This document shows, one piece after another, positions 13,238 through 26,110 of a stretch of 64,000 bases of DNA. The translations under genes were made by a program, and so were the position numbers. The DNA comes from Rachycentron canadum (Eukaryota; Chordata; Actinopteri; Carangiformes; Rachycentridae): the NCBI GenBank assembly GCA_038496675.1, contig CM076667.1, positions 16,960,830 through 17,024,829 on the forward strand, in the 5' to 3' direction. The notes beneath the pieces were generated by a model. That model did no database searches. It worked only from the letters and a program-made list of their open reading frames with translations, and had not been told where the DNA came from. Positions within the stretch are counted from its first letter, which is position 1; the number at the start of each line of letters is the position of its first letter.

Positions 13238-13523
13238 GCAAAGGGAAAGACAGGACAGGACACAACAAAAACAACAGGGATGAGACAGAAGACACCAGAC
13301 AAAAACTGATTACAGAGAAAAGCAACATGACGAAAGATAAAATATAACATATGAATTAAGGCCACAGGAAAAAACAAATGAGAAAAGGCACGAGACAACT
13401 GACAAATCACAAGACAAGATCCAACCGACTAAAGGAAAGAGACTAAAGAAAAAACAAAATAACAGAACAAGACAAAAAATGACAGACAACAGCAACAAAA
13501 ACCAGACTGAGGGCAAGACAACG
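13238..13523. repeat. T-poor, A-rich low-complexity tract
   Basis: About 285 bp built from GACAAAA, AACAAGAC and AGACA-like words; by my count only about 20 bases are T. The strand asymmetry opens long T-rich frames on the minus strand, giving Phe/Ser/Leu/Val/Cys-rich pseudo-proteins that should not be taken as membrane proteins. It is probably a decayed short-unit tandem array. Confidence 0.8.
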
Positions 13524-14259
13524 TTTTCTGATAATATTTGCCCCAGTCTCTGGGGCTATTTAATAATGCACCTAGCAGCTATTTTATCTCTCTGCATACT
13601 GCTGACTTTGCCAAAAGACAGTGACAGTAACTGCTAAATGAGTGTAATGTAAATGTGATGAGCAGCATGGTCGCTGACTTCTGGGTTCACCGCTCTCCAT
13701 TTTACATAATTAGCAAACATCCAAATCAATAGACCCTTAACAAAGTCAAATTGGACAACACAAAAGCAAAGGCAGACTTTGAAGAATCAAAAAAACTTTG
13801 TGACAATTAGAGTCAAATGTCTTCAGACACTCTAATGGCTATTTTTCAATCAAATATTCACAGCAGTATGAAAATATTTATACTTTGTCTACACTGACAA
13901 TATTTCCAAATTTCAAGGCCTTTTGAATGAATAAGAACAAAGTTAGACTTTAAGGGAACACAGTGATCACACTGTCTGTGGCTGATCAATTATAATCTCC
14001 CCTGAAGGTATTTGAAATTTCTCTACAAAGCTTGTTGGAACAAAAGCTGAAGACAAACAGAAGGAATTCCTATCATTATTCTGGTTTTATGTCTGGTCAA
14101 TTATTCAACTTGTTTCAGGCAAAATCCCCCCTGCTGCAGTTAGTTTCAGGAACTGTCGTATGTGTTTTTACAAATTAGGTTTCATCTGTATTTTATCAGA
14201 ATTACTAAAAGAAAATATGTAATCTACTTTATTTATTCAATGATTTTGGCCCAACATTC
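13524..14259. other. Non-coding sequence
   Basis: No gene or mobile element recognised. Confidence 0.5.
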
Positions 14260-14720
14260 ATAGCACCCATCCTTTTGATTAATTCAAAACCTTAGTTTAA
14301 AACCTCTGTAACTATTGAATAGATCAGCACAAAAATATTCATGTTCCCTAGAAGATTAATCCGACATTTTTTCTGACCCCCTGAATTTTCCTGTAATAGC
14401 ATCTTCAAATTATGGTCTTAGTAGTTACCAAATAAAAAAGCTCCACTTTGATTCACTGCAATGGTGCAAAATGTGGTACAGACATTCATGGTTCCCTGAG
14501 GATGAAACATGCTGACTTTTAATTCCTTTACTGCCACCAACTATTCGATCTATTGGAAGGATTGGCACTCAATTTTATTTAGACATTCATGGTCATTATT
14601 GGACGAATCCTGTGTGATGATCCTCTTTCCTTTAGCACCACCAGCACATTGACTTTTCTGGGTTAGATGCCTCAGCAGCTGTTTGATAAACTGCCATTAT
14701 ATTAATTTAACAATGACTAC
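14260..14720 (+). repeat. Dispersed fish repeat (TTCATGGTnCCCTGAGGATGAA family), piece 1
   Basis: The segment contains repeated internal modules of the type 'acagacattcatggttccctgaggatga' and 'ctattgaatagatcagcac', which I recognise from a widespread teleost repeat. In intact copies the same element carries GCTAACATGCTAA-type words. The internal modules occur more than once inside this copy. The family class is not known to me. Related pieces lie at 15170, 17320, 18540 and 25980. Confidence 0.6.
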
Positions 14721-15169
14721 ATTGCATAAACTGATGTAATTGTGTTCCCCACTTTTAGAACTTAGGTTGTCACATGGTAAAAGTTTACTAGTTGCTAAAA
14801 ATACAGATCTTTATGTTTGTATCATACCTGGACACACAAAAATTCTATGAAATACTTCCACTTCCCTTGGATCACAGTAGGTTACTCTGACATCAACTAT
14901 TTTTTTCTCTTTAACTAGGCTGTCATGCTCATTGCAAAGAAAACCTAACACAGTTGCTTGTGTGGTTTTTTTTTTTGTTTGTTTTTTTTTTGGTTTTATT
15001 ATTATTGTTATTACTTCTCTTACTCAATGAAGTTCAATTAAAGCAATCTGGCAAAGTGTGGTAAGTGGCTCTGAACTCTGAGCTTTTGTAAATGTTGAAA
15101 GATTAGATTCATGCCACTCCAGTGAACGATCAACAACTGATAAACCCTTTACGGAAAATTCATTCATTA

Positions 15170-15325
15170 ACAAGTCTGGGAGCCTTAAGTTAGAAGACTT
15201 CATCCTCTGGGGGCCGTAAATATCATAGAAATCCATCCAATAGTTGGCAAGAGCGGGAAGAACAAAGGAACAAAGTGGTGTGCTGACAGAGGATACCAAT
15301 GCTGCTAACATGGCAATGAACTCCT
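15170..15325 (-). repeat. Same dispersed family, piece 2 (opposite orientation)
   Basis: The text 'tcatcctctgggggcc', 'aaatccatccaatagttgg' and 'caaagtggtgtgctgac' followed by GCTGCTAACATGGCAA matches the reverse orientation of piece 1 and the far end of the element. Confidence 0.55.
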
Positions 15326-17319
15326 AATCAGTGGGTCTCACTTAATTTACAACTATTTTTAATTTTAACAATTAATTGTGTGGATTCAATGGTGCAATTT
15401 TAGTATTACTAATACAAAACAAGCAATGTCATCTTTATAAAGATGGCATCAGTTGGATACAGTTTAATGAAATATTGTGTAAACATTGCATTTAGAGTAA
15501 ATTCATTTCTTCTTTGATTTCTTTGATCAGTTAAATTAAGCCTTTTCAAGCTTATGTATATATTTCCAAAAGCAAATTCCTAAGATAAACTGCTCCAGGA
15601 CTCCATGTGGAGATTAATGTAAATGTCAGAGCAGCACCACTTTCCAATTCCATCACATGTTCTTGTTTTCCAACCTATTTTGCTAATTTTATTTCTTGTG
15701 CATAATCCATTTATAAGTGGGCTAACTAAATTTTCATGAGATTATAGTTCCCTTCCCAAGTGTGTTTAATTCCTTGATACTCCATTCTCTGTGTACTTGT
15801 TTGCAAATGTGCCTTATGCCATCACTCATTTCTTATTAATGCCTATTAAGATTGTAATCACAGGCCTCATTATTTGTGGGGGAAACAAAAGTGCTGGCCT
15901 CTAAAGTCACTCAGCAGAGGCTGGTGGTAAACAACAAATCCCAGTATGAGCCAATATTTGACCAATCAAAGCAGTTTCACCTAAACTGAATGCTAAATGG
16001 GTCGAAAATGTTAGAAATAAATTTGCATAATAGCTTCCTTAAAAAATGATGGCCGTTTGAATGGCAGTTACATTGTTTAAATGTGTAATTCATGAGGAAA
16101 GTTTCTGGTCGATGAAGAGCTGGAAACCCAGCAGCTAATAACGCTGGAGGACATAAGTACATCTAGACAGTATTTCTTTTATGAATATTTAATTTTATAG
16201 TGTTAGTGGCACAAATAATGAGGACATTACTGAACTCTTCTGGTCTGCTTTGTGTGGCATTTTTGCAAATAATGAAGCTAAAAGTGTGTTCAAATTGCTG
16301 CACCTGCAATGACTGTGATTGGTTCTTATTGGTTATTGTAGTTTAGAATATGGAACTTCAATGTTTTTTTAGGAGAAAGTTTGCATTATCTTTTTTAAGC
16401 AAGTCTAGGGTGGAAAAATTGTGCTCATTGCAATACAAACTCCAAACATCCTTACTTTATCATTCATATCATTCAGTCATTTCACCTTCCCTGCCATGTG
16501 TGGGATTGGAACTGAGCTGCTTTGCACTAGAGAAAACTACAGAATTGTGTCTGTTCAATTATGAAACAAACTATTCATGAACTATTTCAAACCAGCAAAC
16601 ACACACTTGGATCTGCATGCATTTGGCAATGGTTAGACACAGCGGGAGGCTAATTAATAGATGAATAAACCACACTCTGAGATCACAGTGCCTTCAAATC
16701 TCAGTGACACCACCAACATTTCCATTTTACAATGTGGGATTCTACAGTGGCTGCACAGCAGTGCCAAGGTTAGACCTCTAAAATACATTTTCTCAAGCCT
16801 ATTTTGCATTTGTACAGAAATGAATCCAAAAGATTTTATGATAAACTGTGTATGATGCTATTTTGGCTACATTGATCTCAGTGGGACGGGTTCCAAAAGC
16901 AAATTTCATATTCATCTTCTTTTCTTTTTTACTGATAATGCAAAGGGACAGGATTTTGAAACAATTCCAATTAGATGCCCATGGAAAGTTTCCAACAAGT
17001 AAAAGAATAAGTCAAATAAAGAAAACAGTAATTTCTCTGTCTTTCAATTGTCTGCTGATTTATCCCCCCATAGTTAGGATGATATTCTTAAGTGCTCTAA
17101 AACAAATGACAGAAATAATATTGATATGCCTGTTTTCATATTCATCTTCCACCTTTACTGATACACAGCAATTATTTGCATGGAACAAAAGATTCTTTGG
17201 TCAAATGTAAAAGGTTTTCCATATACATCAACAGTACAACATGCACTTTTGGACAATGTGTAAGACTGAAAGGTTAGAACAAAACAAGACTCAAGACAAG
17301 ACTTAGCCACAACTGTGCT
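15326..17319. other. Unique AT-rich non-coding sequence
   Basis: About 2 kb. Open frames of up to 120 codons (16848-17210) are AT-driven, have no recognisable domain and are not supported as genes. Confidence 0.5.
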
Positions 17320-17500
17320 TTAAGATAACTGTCAGCATGCTAACATGCTTAACGCTTAGCTTAAGGTGTTGTTAATTCACACAAAATATATCTGAAGCTA
17401 AGCTGCTTTTCTGCAGCTATGGTGCTGGACATATTTCAGTCTGGGCTACAATGGTGGACAGACTGGCATTGACTTCCCAAGAGCCCTGGCACTAAGATGG
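17320..17500 (-). repeat. Same dispersed family, piece 3
   Basis: Contains CAGCATGCTAACATGCTTAA at its start. It ends with 'tttcagtctgggctacaatggtggacag', followed by a text close to CATTG..CCCAAGAGCCCTGG. These are the terminal modules of the family seen in piece 2, in the same orientation. Confidence 0.5.
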
Positions 17501-18539
17501 GCAAAAACATCTATAAACAGTAAATAAATAAATTATCAAGTAAGATATTGGCAGGCAGTCATATTAAGGTTGGCAGTATGGACTTAAAAACACAAAGGGT
17601 GATGTAATTCTCCAGGTACATTTGTTCTTGGGGCAGTTTTCAGAGCCACAAAACCGTCACCTGAAACTAGAGGAACAGTGAATAGCAGAAGGCTTTGTCG
17701 TAAGAGGTAGTAAAAATAGCATTAGAGTTTTCCTATAACAGGTTTATGAAGAAGAATGTGCCAATGAAGCTGTCATTGCTATCATAAGGAAGTCAGGCCT
17801 GGCCCTTTATTCAAAAGCAGATGAAATGGATTCAGCAGCCAGAGCTGCTTTTCAGAAAAGAGAAAATGAAACACATCAAATTGAACTCTGAAACTTCCGT
17901 CAGCTCCCCCGCTGAATGCCGCCTCCTCCATTTTTTTTTTTTCTCCTTCCACACATGATCAGTTTACAATAATGTAAGTAATGTAATTGCTGCTCTCCTA
18001 GCTAAGGTTTCCACCACAGCGTTCAATTCTCCACAGCAGCAGCGAGACAGGAAATGACATTTGCATTTCCTGTGCTATGGATTAGTGAAGGAGCAAGGCC
18101 TGGTGGTGTAAAAACTGAGCTTTTTCCAATACATCAAGCTGAAGCCATTTAATTACTGAGACCACAATTATCTTTGGCTTTTATGGGTTTCCTCTTTTTG
18201 TTTGAAATAAAGTATGCTGCCTGGGGCTCAGAGCTTAGGCTACAGCCGCAGCATTAACAGCAGGTTAGTTACAGATACAGTTCATCTGGAGATTTCTGTG
18301 GTCTGATGCAAACACTATCGTCCTGATTCACATGAACTGCATTCCAATTTTTCCACATGTGCACGCTTACAACAGGAGCTTGTGTTGCATGACACCTTTG
18401 CACCTTGAACTTTGATCTGAACAGAGAGAAAAGGCTTCCTGTCTGAAATAGTTCCTTTATTATATTATAACTTTAATAGGTAGTCACCATTATTTTTGGT
18501 TTTTAGCCTGGTTTTTGGCTTGTGATTTCTTTCTCCTTT
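17501..18539. other. Non-coding sequence
   Basis: No gene recognised. A short T run lies at about 17931-17942. Confidence 0.5.
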
Positions 18540-18935
18540 GTCATGACATTGTCCATAGGCATTTATGATGCCCAAAGGATGAATCCTATTGGCTTGGGTG
18601 ATCCCTAACTTCTCCTTTAGCGTCATCAATATCTCAACAACTGTTCTATGCATTGTCACCCACAGTCATCCATGCTGCCCTGAGGATAAACTATAATTAC
18701 TTTAGTGACCTAGTCAAAAATGTAACATGATTCTGTGATTTGTTCCTGACTAAAACTATATCAACCTCATCTATACTTTATGTTAATGCTAAACAGCATA
18801 TTTTAGCATGCTAACATCATGTTAAACTGATGGCAAGTATGGTAAATGTTTTGGCTGCTAAACATTAGCATGATAGCATATTCGTTGTGGCTGTGTTAGC
18901 ATGTTGGTAGCATTCAACTATATTGCATTCAACAA
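18540..18935 (+). repeat. Same dispersed family, piece 4
   Basis: This carries GGATGAATCCTATTGGCTT, ATCTCAACAACTGTTC, CCCTGAGGATAAAC and then the characteristic TTAGCATGCTAACATCATG series, which continues to about 18915. The orientation matches piece 1. It is the most complete copy in the window. Confidence 0.65.
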
Positions 18936-20872
18936 AGGACAGCATTGGATCTGTACAAATACAGTTTGTACATGTATTGTTCATTTAAAGTGTCAGCTGT
19001 ATCTCTATCTGTCTTTTGTTGTCTGACCATCTCAACATAACTCAATGAGTGTGTTTCTGTGTGCACTAGTGTAGTGGTTTGAGCTTTCATCCCCATTTTG
19101 TTATTCTGGATAAGATGTTTACTGGTGAGTCACGTCTATATGTGATTTTACCAAAAGGCAGTGGACAAGGTGTTTGAATCCTGGCTTCTCAGTATCACAG
19201 GTTTCCAAACTCAAGACGTGGTCTGTACATATATGAAAAGGACAAGATAGGATAGAAGTTTGAAAATTGTGTGACTTGTAATATTGTAATACTATAGGTG
19301 AGTCTCTCTAATGTCAAAGATACTTATTACTATGCAGAATTTATGAAAGCTCTATGGGAAGCTGTTTGCAGATGTGTCAAAATCTATTTTCTGAAAAAAT
19401 CTGTGCTTTTTTTCTCCCGAGGATGTGCTCACTATTATTTTCAAACAGTAAAGCCATGTAAAAAAAAAAAAAAAAAAAAAAAAAACTTTTTACCATTGTT
19501 CTTAATAATAACTAGATCAAATTCAGTACCTATTCCAGTTGTCCATTTATTCTACAGGGAAGGAGTAAGACAATATAGTCACTTACATGCCAATAACTTC
19601 ATTTTATGGGTTGCTGATTTCAGTACAACACCAATATATGCATCCTTTACCATCACTAACCCAGGAGATTTCATAGCAGCAGTGAGGAAATATTCAATTT
19701 ATCTGAGTAGAATAAACCTCAGCAGAGAGCTGTAAACTCCAGCTATCTTAAATTAGATTGAAAAAGGCATCTGCTTCACTGGAACCACTAAACGGGATGA
19801 TGCCACCAGCTGTCACACATCTGTGGAAGGTTTTACAATCTATTGTGCAACATCATGGGGCAAAAGTGTCTACACAGCCCCAGGCAATGGATGAAATATT
19901 AATCTAAGGAATGAGGAGTGTAACCAAAACAAGCCTTCAGTGATAATGACTGTGCCGCACATTTTCAGATTCCATCTCGTGCATCTCACAGGAAGGACTT
20001 TATCAATAACGGATTAAGATGCATTAATGTGTTGTAAACTGAATTTCAGCAGAGAGAGCTGTGAAATGACAGACTCTATCCAGAATACTGTTTACTGTTT
20101 TACGCTGATAGCGATGATCTTTTTCACTAACATGCAAGGCCCATATCAGTTTCTGAAATTTAAATCAAGGTCTATCTTGTGTGTTGGGGTAAAATATACT
20201 GATGTAGAGTAGAAGCTGCACTTCCAGACTTTTTCTCTAAAATTCAGCTCTTTTCAAGCTGCGCAGAAGAAGCCACAAACTGCTGCTCTATGAAGTGTGT
20301 GCTAAGAATCTGCTAATTGTCTGCATACCGTGCTGTTTTTACCATAAGATTATTGCTCTGTGATAACATTTCCAAAGCTTTCATGATTCCATTGTTTCCT
20401 CTATAAGTACAGCGCGATAGACTATAGACCTTGCTATTGAGGGGACTGAACAAATTTAATCAGCAATGTAACCTCTGCCTCCTGCAATTCTGTCTCAATT
20501 ATTTCTGCTTCTAAGAACCATCACGAACACTATAACAACCCAAGGCAATACACTGCTATTGAAGGTTGAAGCACACTCAAGAAACTCACTGTAAAACTGC
20601 AGTTGTCTCTATATTATGTGGGTGGAGTGGTGGCTGACAGCAAAGTTCACATAAATCAATTTGTGCAACATCAAAACCTGAAAATATCATTAATGTAATA
20701 ATTTACATGTTAATACAGATTTTTTTTTACACCTGCAATATTTTTATTGGTTCATGTAAAAATACCATTTAACCAAATTACAGTTTTGGGTGAGCTGCTT
20801 CCTCTGGATTCAAAGATTTTACACATACATTTGACTTACAGAAAAAGCATAGGATGGAGTATGAGACATGGG
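18936..20872. other. Non-coding sequence with a 26-base A tract
   Basis: A run of 26 A lies at 19460-19485; the 145-codon open frame crossing it (19298-19735) has a polylysine core and no recognisable domain. Nothing else is supported. Confidence 0.5.
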
Positions 20873-21130
20873 GCCCCTCAGCACGAACATGTCAAAAGAC
20901 CTCCCAAACCTGAGGAAGACGCTCACTAGTCAGTCTGTGCCTCTTTGTGGTTGTTTTTAGTCTTGAAGCTTATAAGAAACTCTGGCCCATGGGCCCCCAA
21001 AACCTTTGGGCCACTGGGTCCTTGCCTGGTTGGCCTGTGCAGTAATCCTGCTCCACTATATTTTGCAGTAAACCACATAAATTCACCAGCACATAGTAGC
21101 CATTTTGCCATAGTAGCCATTTTGCCATAG
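20873..21130 (+). repeat. Degenerate dispersed repeat ending in a 17-bp tandem duplication
   Basis: GGGGCCCCTCAGCACGAACA is followed by CTCTTTGTGGTTGTTTTTAG and a GC-rich GGGCCCCCAAAACC block. This is a relative of the 1265-1450 repeat in inverted orientation. Within its right part a 17-bp unit ATAGTAGCCATTTTGCC is directly duplicated at about 21094-21127, with a third start (ATAGCAGC) decaying after it. Confidence 0.5.
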
Positions 21131-23269
21131 CAGCGAATGCACAGGTGTATGTCGAGTAATGGCAGCCACTGGATAAATAAAAATGAATGTTTATCACGCT
21201 AGAGCCCCGGAACCGGGACGCCTAATTGATTGCAGATTTGATTAATGTTTGATTAGTCAAAATGTCTGCTGTCAGAAAGGTAAATGTACCTGTAAGATAA
21301 ATATTGAATGGAGATCTCGCATCACCAAATAACAGCTCTTCAGAAGCAAAGATGCCTCATTATATTGGAATACATTAATTTGACTGACACTTTGGTCCAA
21401 AGTGACTTAGGTTACTGTTCAAATATTTCCATCCACACACACTGGGAGTGGTTTCTGTTTCAGTTTGTCTCAACCCAATGTCAATCTGGTGACATGAGGT
21501 CTAAATTCAAGGTTATAAATAATCTGAAAAACAATACTCAATTTGTGGCCAAGCTTCAGAGTTATGTGATGATGCTGTTAATAACAATGGGTTACTGAAC
21601 ATAGAGAGCAGAAAAAATACTTTTTTAAGAAAAGGTTTCCTGTCCTCCATCCTGGATGAATAAACAAACAAAAAAACTTCCCTATGGTAACTACCCTCCT
21701 GTAAGAGCAGAATCATTGACTACAAACATAATTACTTTACTAACTGAACCACTATCCCTGCTGTAACACCCCCAACCTGTTGTAACACCTGAGCTATAGC
21801 CATGCACCAAACTGCAGAATAAACCTTCAATATAAACACAGAAAGCACCAAGGTTGATGTCCCAATGATTTTTACATTTTACATTGTAATAATACAAATG
21901 GCCTGTGCACAGTTAGTACACCATGTCTTATCATTTTGTGCCCATTAGATGTTTTTTCTTTTCTTTTTCTTTTTTTTACCACCTGCTCCACCAAACTCCC
22001 TCCACTTTTCCCTCAGTCCTTCCATTTGTAATTGGAGCACCGTTAAGTTTAGCCCACTTAAAGCCAATGGCTGTAAAATTAATCCAAAGTTCATAAGACT
22101 ATATGGATTGCAGTGTTGTTCACCACTGAATTAATTGTCCACCCCTTGGAAATTCTGGAAATGAACTCCTGGAAACTAATTTTGCTCACAGCACTACATC
22201 TCAACATCATCAGCTTTGGTTCACTTTAACAAACAGACTGCCAAGAGTAAAATATAAACAGGCTGTCCTGGAGTAGTACTTTGTGGTCTGCTTACATATC
22301 TGTAATCAATAATATGGCTATAACATGTCTGCAGAAGGAGTGAGGCAGTCAATGGTTCATACACCCACACCAATGCAGAGAAAGCTTGTGTAAAATATAG
22401 TATTTCTCAGCTTTGGTGTGCATTGAAACGCAAGTATAGACCAAATCCATAATTATTTGATAAATGATGCTTCTTGGAAATCTGAGGGTTCTTGAGTGCT
22501 CTTCACTGGTAATTTAGAGAAGAGGTGGTTGAATGTGTAATGTGCAGCAGAGGAGGGCAAAGTATGACCAGCACATAGGCTACACCTCAGGGGAACTGAC
22601 GACCCACTCACCATCTTCCCAATGTAGGTCACACTTTATATTCTTTGGGATGTTGGCTCCATTATGGTGTTTAGCTAAGGGGTTAGGAAACAGGAACATG
22701 GCCACAAAAGCCCCAAAGAAAATGTTATGTACTTGGAACACCAAAGCTGCTTTTATATGAGGGCAGACGACATAAGAGCAAAGGTATAAACCAGGGCATC
22801 ATGTGAAAATACACCAAGAGGACACAGTGTACTTCTGACTGTACGCGTACTGAAATGTAATTATTGCTTGGTCTTGCAATCATAGTTCTGTTCTTTGGGC
22901 TTTCACTGCTTCATTGTTAGCTTTAAATTTTTTTTTTCAGATATTTTCAGATTGATTCTCGTTTCCGAACTTACTTCACTATCTAGCTTTATTGGGTTTC
23001 TGGCAGCTAGGGTGCTACTCCTGCGAATGTGCATGGGACCAATTCCAAAAGGTAATTAAACAACTTCTTTCAACACAGTAAGATTACCACTGCAGCGATA
23101 CTGGCCTACATCCAATGTCCAATTTGCTATTGGTTCAAACAAGCACTGAATTCTTTAGTAAGTAAATTACCCAAGGAGCCGTTGCACTGTATCCGATATA
23201 ACAATTTAATTTGTGTAAATATACGTACATTATGATTTGTCATGTAGCCATCAAGGTTATTGATAAGTG
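21131..23269. other. Non-coding sequence
   Basis: No gene recognised. A homeodomain-type AT cluster (two TTTGATTA words with TAAT cores) lies at about 21235-21260, but this alone is weak evidence. Confidence 0.45.
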
Positions 23270-23340
23270 TCTTGTAAGCCTTTTTGGGCTGGGATTGCAG
23301 GCCCAAGACACTCAAATAAAGAATCAATCGATCAATACAG
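23270..23340 (-). repeat. Possible LINE 3'-tail fragment
   Basis: Read on the minus strand, the segment contains a GATTGATTCTTTATTTGAG-like tail followed by GGGCTGGGATTGC-type sequence reminiscent of fish LINE 3' ends that terminate in short GATT repeats. It is only about 70 bp, so assignment is tentative. Confidence 0.25.
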
Positions 23341-25979
23341 GATGAACAATATTGTATTGTAACCTTGTCCAGAATTCTAGGCTTATTTAACAAATTATCT
23401 TGAGCAAATATGTTCTTGAGGAAATTAAATGCCACCCAGATTACATTGTCAGTTTTCATAATTGTTGATTAATATACAGTACCTGACAACTCACAAAATA
23501 TTGGTGTCATTATTATGTTCAGCAACAATGTGTTTTATTTGTTGTTTGCCGTATAATATCTGCTTGTACCAATTGAACCATGGTATGGTCCTTGTTTAGG
23601 TGTTTGCGTGACTTGGTTAAGGGTTCAGTCCTTCACCATCATTAAACAAAATGCTTTTATTGCCTACACTAAACCACAAGATTGGTGATAGAGTCCACCA
23701 GTTTCTTTATTATGTTTAAAGCTTGACCATGATTTGATGTCATAGCCTTAAAAACATCATAAGCCTGTTCTTGCCATGATGACGAAGACACCTTAGCTTT
23801 TGCAAACCCAAATCTAATTTCCTTACATCCAACCAAGTCATTTTTCTGCCTCAACAGGACCAAACCTTGACCACAGCATTTTTGCAATATAAAGTGTGGA
23901 ATCAGCAGTTTTGGAAGCAGAAGGCAAATGATGCTGACATATTTTGTGACGTAATTTGCTTTTTGAGGGTAAGGTTAGGAGGAAATTGTGTAAACAATCT
24001 CTTACTTTGTTGACCCATCCATCCAACCCAACCACCTCCCTATAGGTTTGTGGCTCTATAACAATGTTGTGCTGAGTCACAGCCAGTGGATGTTAATAGT
24101 TTTTCTTATTCAGGGTTTCACATTTGAATTCAGAAGGAGTTCCAACGTGCAAATATATAAAAAGGTTCCCGAGCTCAGTTTCACAGTTTCCTCTCATATG
24201 ATACAAAGACTGCAGAAGACAGGCAGCAAAATAAACAAGGAAATGTTTGAGCAACACTAACAAACAAGTCAGAGGGCTTTAATAAGACTTTTAATCACAA
24301 TTTCTCAGACGACACAATGGCAGCATGAAATTATGTTGAAAAGAAGAGTGTGAGATGGGTAAGGCTCAACAGAAAGTGTAAAAATCAACAAAATCAGGAG
24401 TCATTATGTCAGAAACTGGAATTAATAGTAGCTGGATATATCCTTTAAATATTTAGCCTCAAACATTTAATTTGGCCTCTGCCTAATGAGTGTGGTTTTT
24501 GGTTCAATGGGAGGCAGGTCTCCACAGATCGGCTTCACAACGAGCTTCTTGGCTTCCTTGGCTCACTCAAGAGTGAGATCGTAGACAATGACTGTTGATG
24601 GGTCATTTACAATGAAAGGTACTGAGAGCAGTTAGCCTTTGAGCATTTAGTTTGCCATTTGGCTATTTCAGCATTATTTCCAACGCTCACAGTTGAATTG
24701 CTGATGATAGAAACCACATTCAATCAGTTTTTTGGTTTCAGATCTGTGATATTTTATATACAGGACAACCTCTGTAACTTCCAGACCTTCCTCTGACTTT
24801 TGTTTACTGAGCAAACTCAAGGCTGACTGCTCTTAATATAGCTTCAAACCCACGCCATAAAAATAAGAAAAATTACTCATATCCAACTCTGGCAGATCCC
24901 TAACATTGTTTGCAGTCTGGGAAGAATAAAGTGTGAGAAATAAATCAAAGTTGTTTTGCATGGATAAAAATATGCTGTTATCTGACTTCTCAGTTGCAGT
25001 CTTTGACCTGTGGGATATTTACACTTCAAACGTGTCTTCCTTCCAACAGACGTTATTCCTGGCGGGGTTGGGTCTTCTGAGCACAGGTTAGACCCTTGAA
25101 GAAAATAAAGCAGAACTGTTTGGATCATCCTTTCTCTCTCTGGATGACTGTGCTGCCAAATAGCCAATCCAAGGTGGGAAATGGAAGCAGAGTGCTCGTG
25201 GTGCTTTGGAAAGAAGAATTAGAGCAGCTGACAGACCTTTCAGTTAATCAAACCTAACACATTAAACTGCTTATTTAATATAATTTTCCGTGATCAAGTC
25301 TGTACCGTGAGTATTATTTCTGCAGAGATCTTGCTTAGGTAGTCGATCTACACACACACACACACAACTGAAATGTTATTCCAGTTTCTTTGAGTAACAC
25401 AGAGACTAAAGTATTAGCAGTCAACTGCCCGTCTCAGATGCCATTATAACTCTCAGAGGAGCCATTAGACAATGGAGAGAAACATCAGTGAGGAGCAAGA
25501 TTGCCATTATTCACCTTGAACAGCAGCAAGTGAGGAACATCAATTACACTGACAGAGGTTCAGTCGTCTCAATGTAATTCAAATAGCAGGGTAACAGGGG
25601 CAAATTGTTAGCCTATTTGAGGCTATTAATGGTAATGAGCTTCATCTTACAAGTGGCTAAATATAAAGAAGCACGTTTTAATCTATTCTCCCGAGCTCCT
25701 TGTTTTCCCTGTGTGCCAGTTCCACGTGGAAAGCCATTTGCGCTTATGTTTTTTTTTTTTTTTTTGTGCATTATTCATTCATAAAGCAGTTTTCAGCTGC
25801 GCAGGGGACACTGAAAAATCAAGCACGAGAGAGCTTATCATGAGAAGTTCGGTGGTTTAAATTCATTAAGGAGCACTCTGTTTCTCAATCATTCTTTCAG
25901 TGGATATGGATGTGTGTCACGCACCACTCCTGCAAAATCCTGTTATAGTTTTGTTACAGTAAATTGTTCAATGTTGGTC
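23341..25979. other. Non-coding sequence
   Basis: About 2.6 kb without a supported gene. It contains a (CA)8 repeat at 25351-25366 and a T tract at about 25749-25765. Open frames of 70-110 codons lack recognisable products. Confidence 0.5.
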
Positions 25980-26110
25980 ACCAAAGTCAACAGAATTCAT
26001 CCTCTGGGGACTATGACATGGACTTGCTTATATCACTATATGTACTAAATCTAAAACTATGTCAAGGTATTTCACACTGTCAGACTGACTGACACTGGCC
26101 CTACTGTGGC
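25980..26110 (-). repeat. Same dispersed family as 14260/18540, short piece
   Basis: Contains 'attcatcctctggggact', 'aaggtatttcacactgtcagactgactgacac' and GGCCCTACTGTGGC, matching the terminal modules of the family in the orientation of pieces 2 and 3. Confidence 0.45.

Noticed and set aside
13192..13516. Hydrophobic minus-strand frames resembling membrane proteins
   Set aside because: Composition is forced by the T-poor low-complexity tract.
19060..19205. tRNA-like SINE: TAGTGTAGTGGTTTGAG resembles an A box and GTTTGAATCC a B box
   Set aside because: The two boxes are about 100 bp apart, too far for a normal tRNA head, and no cloverleaf or SINE tail is evident.
19298..19735. 145-codon open frame
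   Set aside because: Its core is a lysine run from a 26-base A tract; no domain or coding signature.
23127..23459. 110-codon minus-strand frame
   Set aside because: Overlaps a possible LINE tail and has no recognisable protein motif.
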